In this document: piece after piece, positions 4,532 to 5,428 of the stretch | Position numbering within the stretch: position 1 is the first letter of the stretch | How the letters are laid out: every line of letters starts with the position of its first letter | Assembly (NCBI GenBank): GCA_964480695.1 | Contig: CAYZPO010000064.1 | Coordinates: forward strand, 1 to 5,428 | DNA from: CAZDDW01 sp964480695 | GTDB lineage: Bacteria; Patescibacteriota; Patescibacteriia; UBA9934; CAZDDW01 | Length of the DNA: 5,428 nucleotides | Direction of reading: 5' to 3' | The notes under the pieces: generated by a model | Told to the model about the DNA's origin: nothing | What the model saw: the letters and a program-made list of their open reading frames with translations, nothing else | Database searches by the model: none | Position numbers and translations under genes: made by a program

Positions 4532-5428
4532 ATGATTGAAACTTTTCCGATTGTAAAATTTTTAATCCTTTCGACCGTAGCCTTCTTAGCAGCCATGGCT
4601 TGGACTCCAGCCTTGACTCACTTTTTGTATAAGCATAAATTTGGCAAACAGATTAGAAACGAAGGAACTACGCCAATTTTTTCCAAGCTGCATGCCAAAA
4701 AGGCCGGAACACCAACCATGGGTGGAATTTTAGTTTGGGGAACGACTTTGGTGCTTGGAGTCGTCTTGTTAATCATCTGGCAGTTTGCTCCGGACAGCTT
4801 TTTAGGGCACCTAAACTTTTTGACTCGCGAACAAACCTTGTTGCCATTAGGTGCTTTGGTAGCCTCAGCTGTACTTGGTCTGGTTGATGATTATTTTAAT
4901 GTTAAAAAAATCGGACCGCATGGTGGCGGATTGCGGGTGCGACATCGTTTGTTATTGTTTACCTTGATCGCTATTGTTGGAGCGTGGTGGTTCTACTTCA
5001 AGTTAGATTGGGATCTATTGCACATTCCGTTCCTGGGAGATTTTAATATTGGTTGGTGGTATATTCCGTTCTTCATTCTGGTGATCGTTGGTACTTCGTT
5101 TTCAGTTAACCAGACCGACGGATTAGACGGTCTGGCTGGTGGAACGTTAGCGACCTCGTTTGCCACGTTTGGAATAATTGCTTTGCTTCAGGGCCGAGTA
5201 GAGATGGCTGCTTTTTGTGGAGTGATTGTCGGAGCTCTCTTAGCCTTCCTGTGGTTCAATATCAATCCAGCTCGTTTCTTTATGGGTGATACTGGTTCGA
5301 TGTCGCTGGGAGTGACCTTGGGAATCGTGGCCATGCTGACCAACACTGCTTTGTTATTGCCAATCATTGGGATTATTTTTGTGGTCGAGGCCTTGTCGAC
5401 GATAATTCAGTTAGTCTCGAAGAAACTG
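4532..5428 (+). CDS. mraY: Phospho-N-acetylmuramoyl-pentapeptide transferase, 3' end cut by window
   Basis: This integral membrane enzyme transfers phospho-MurNAc-pentapeptide from UDP to undecaprenyl phosphate, forming lipid I. The visible 299 residues are open to the window edge; the family is typically about 320-370. Motifs in order: KKAGTPTMGG (56-65); LVDDYFNVKK with catalytic aspartates D119-D120; NQTDGLDGLAGG (193-204, commonly N-L-TDGLDGLA); and FLWFNINPARFFMGDTGSMSLG (239-260, with D253). About eight hydrophobic helices are visible. The final histidine motif (HHHxE) must lie beyond the window. The start ATG follows the upstream stop after one base, and MIETFPIVKF leads into the first helix. 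Other members of this superfamily (WecA, TagO) lack the GTPTMGG plus FMGDTGS combination, so MraY is preferred. Confidence 0.93.
   Translation, partial: MIETFPIVKFLILSTVAFLAAMAWTPALTHFLYKHKFGKQIRNEGTTPIFSKLHAKKAGTPTMGGILVWGTTLVLGVVLLIIWQFAPDSFLGHLNFLTREQTLLPLGALVASAVLGLVDDYFNVKKIGPHGGGLRVRHRLLLFTLIAIVGAWWFYFKLDWDLLHIPFLGDFNIGWWYIPFFILVIVGTSFSVNQTDGLDGLAGGTLATSFATFGIIALLQGRVEMAAFCGVIVGALLAFLWFNINPARFFMGDTGSMSLGVTLGIVAMLTNTALLLPIIGIIFVVEALSTIIQLVSKKL

Overview
The window holds housekeeping genes plus one orphan pair from a small, AT-leaning bacterial genome. Two features point to the Candidate Phyla Radiation (Patescibacteria, probably a Parcubacteria-like lineage). First, the proteins are divergent: a CTP synthase with GEYQ in place of the usual GDIE motif, and a bL27 with an atypical lysine-rich C-terminus. 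Second, no start codon has a Shine-Dalgarno sequence, and two genes have a promoter placed so that the transcript would start at or within about two bases of the ATG. This assignment is inference from sequence flavour, not a database result. bL9 is present, which argues against those CPR lineages known to have lost it. No in-frame TGA is seen inside the genes, so the standard bacterial code fits.

Layout: (1) 1-115 is a short intergenic stretch with GGCCGA repeats and a good sigma70-type promoter. (2) 116-574 is rplI (bL9). It ends inside a long palindromic A/T element that contains a terminator-like hairpin. (3) 631-2268 is pyrG (CTP synthase), followed by a GC-rich hairpin. (4) 2332-2511 on the minus strand is a 59-codon lysine-rich gene. 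It converges with pyrG and diverges from a 378-codon coiled-coil gene (2556-3692). The two divergent promoters appear to lie inside each other's first codons. (5) 3764-4045 is rpmA (bL27), behind a near-consensus promoter and a tandem 11-bp repeat that ends on the start codon. (6) A second copy of the palindromic element (4047-4111) ends rpmA and runs into the promoter of a 131-codon three-helix membrane protein (4135-4530). (7) The partial mraY (4532 to the window edge) follows after one base.

How the parts fit: rplI and rpmA supply the large ribosomal subunit, pyrG makes CTP from UTP, and mraY makes lipid I for peptidoglycan. The 131-residue protein is probably co-transcribed with mraY. The two orphan genes in the middle look like an accessory insertion among core genes. 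The most notable non-coding signals are the repeated octamer-patterned hairpin element, the leaderless promoters and the interlocked divergent promoters. I see no CRISPR array, tRNA, rRNA, transposase or recognised defence system.
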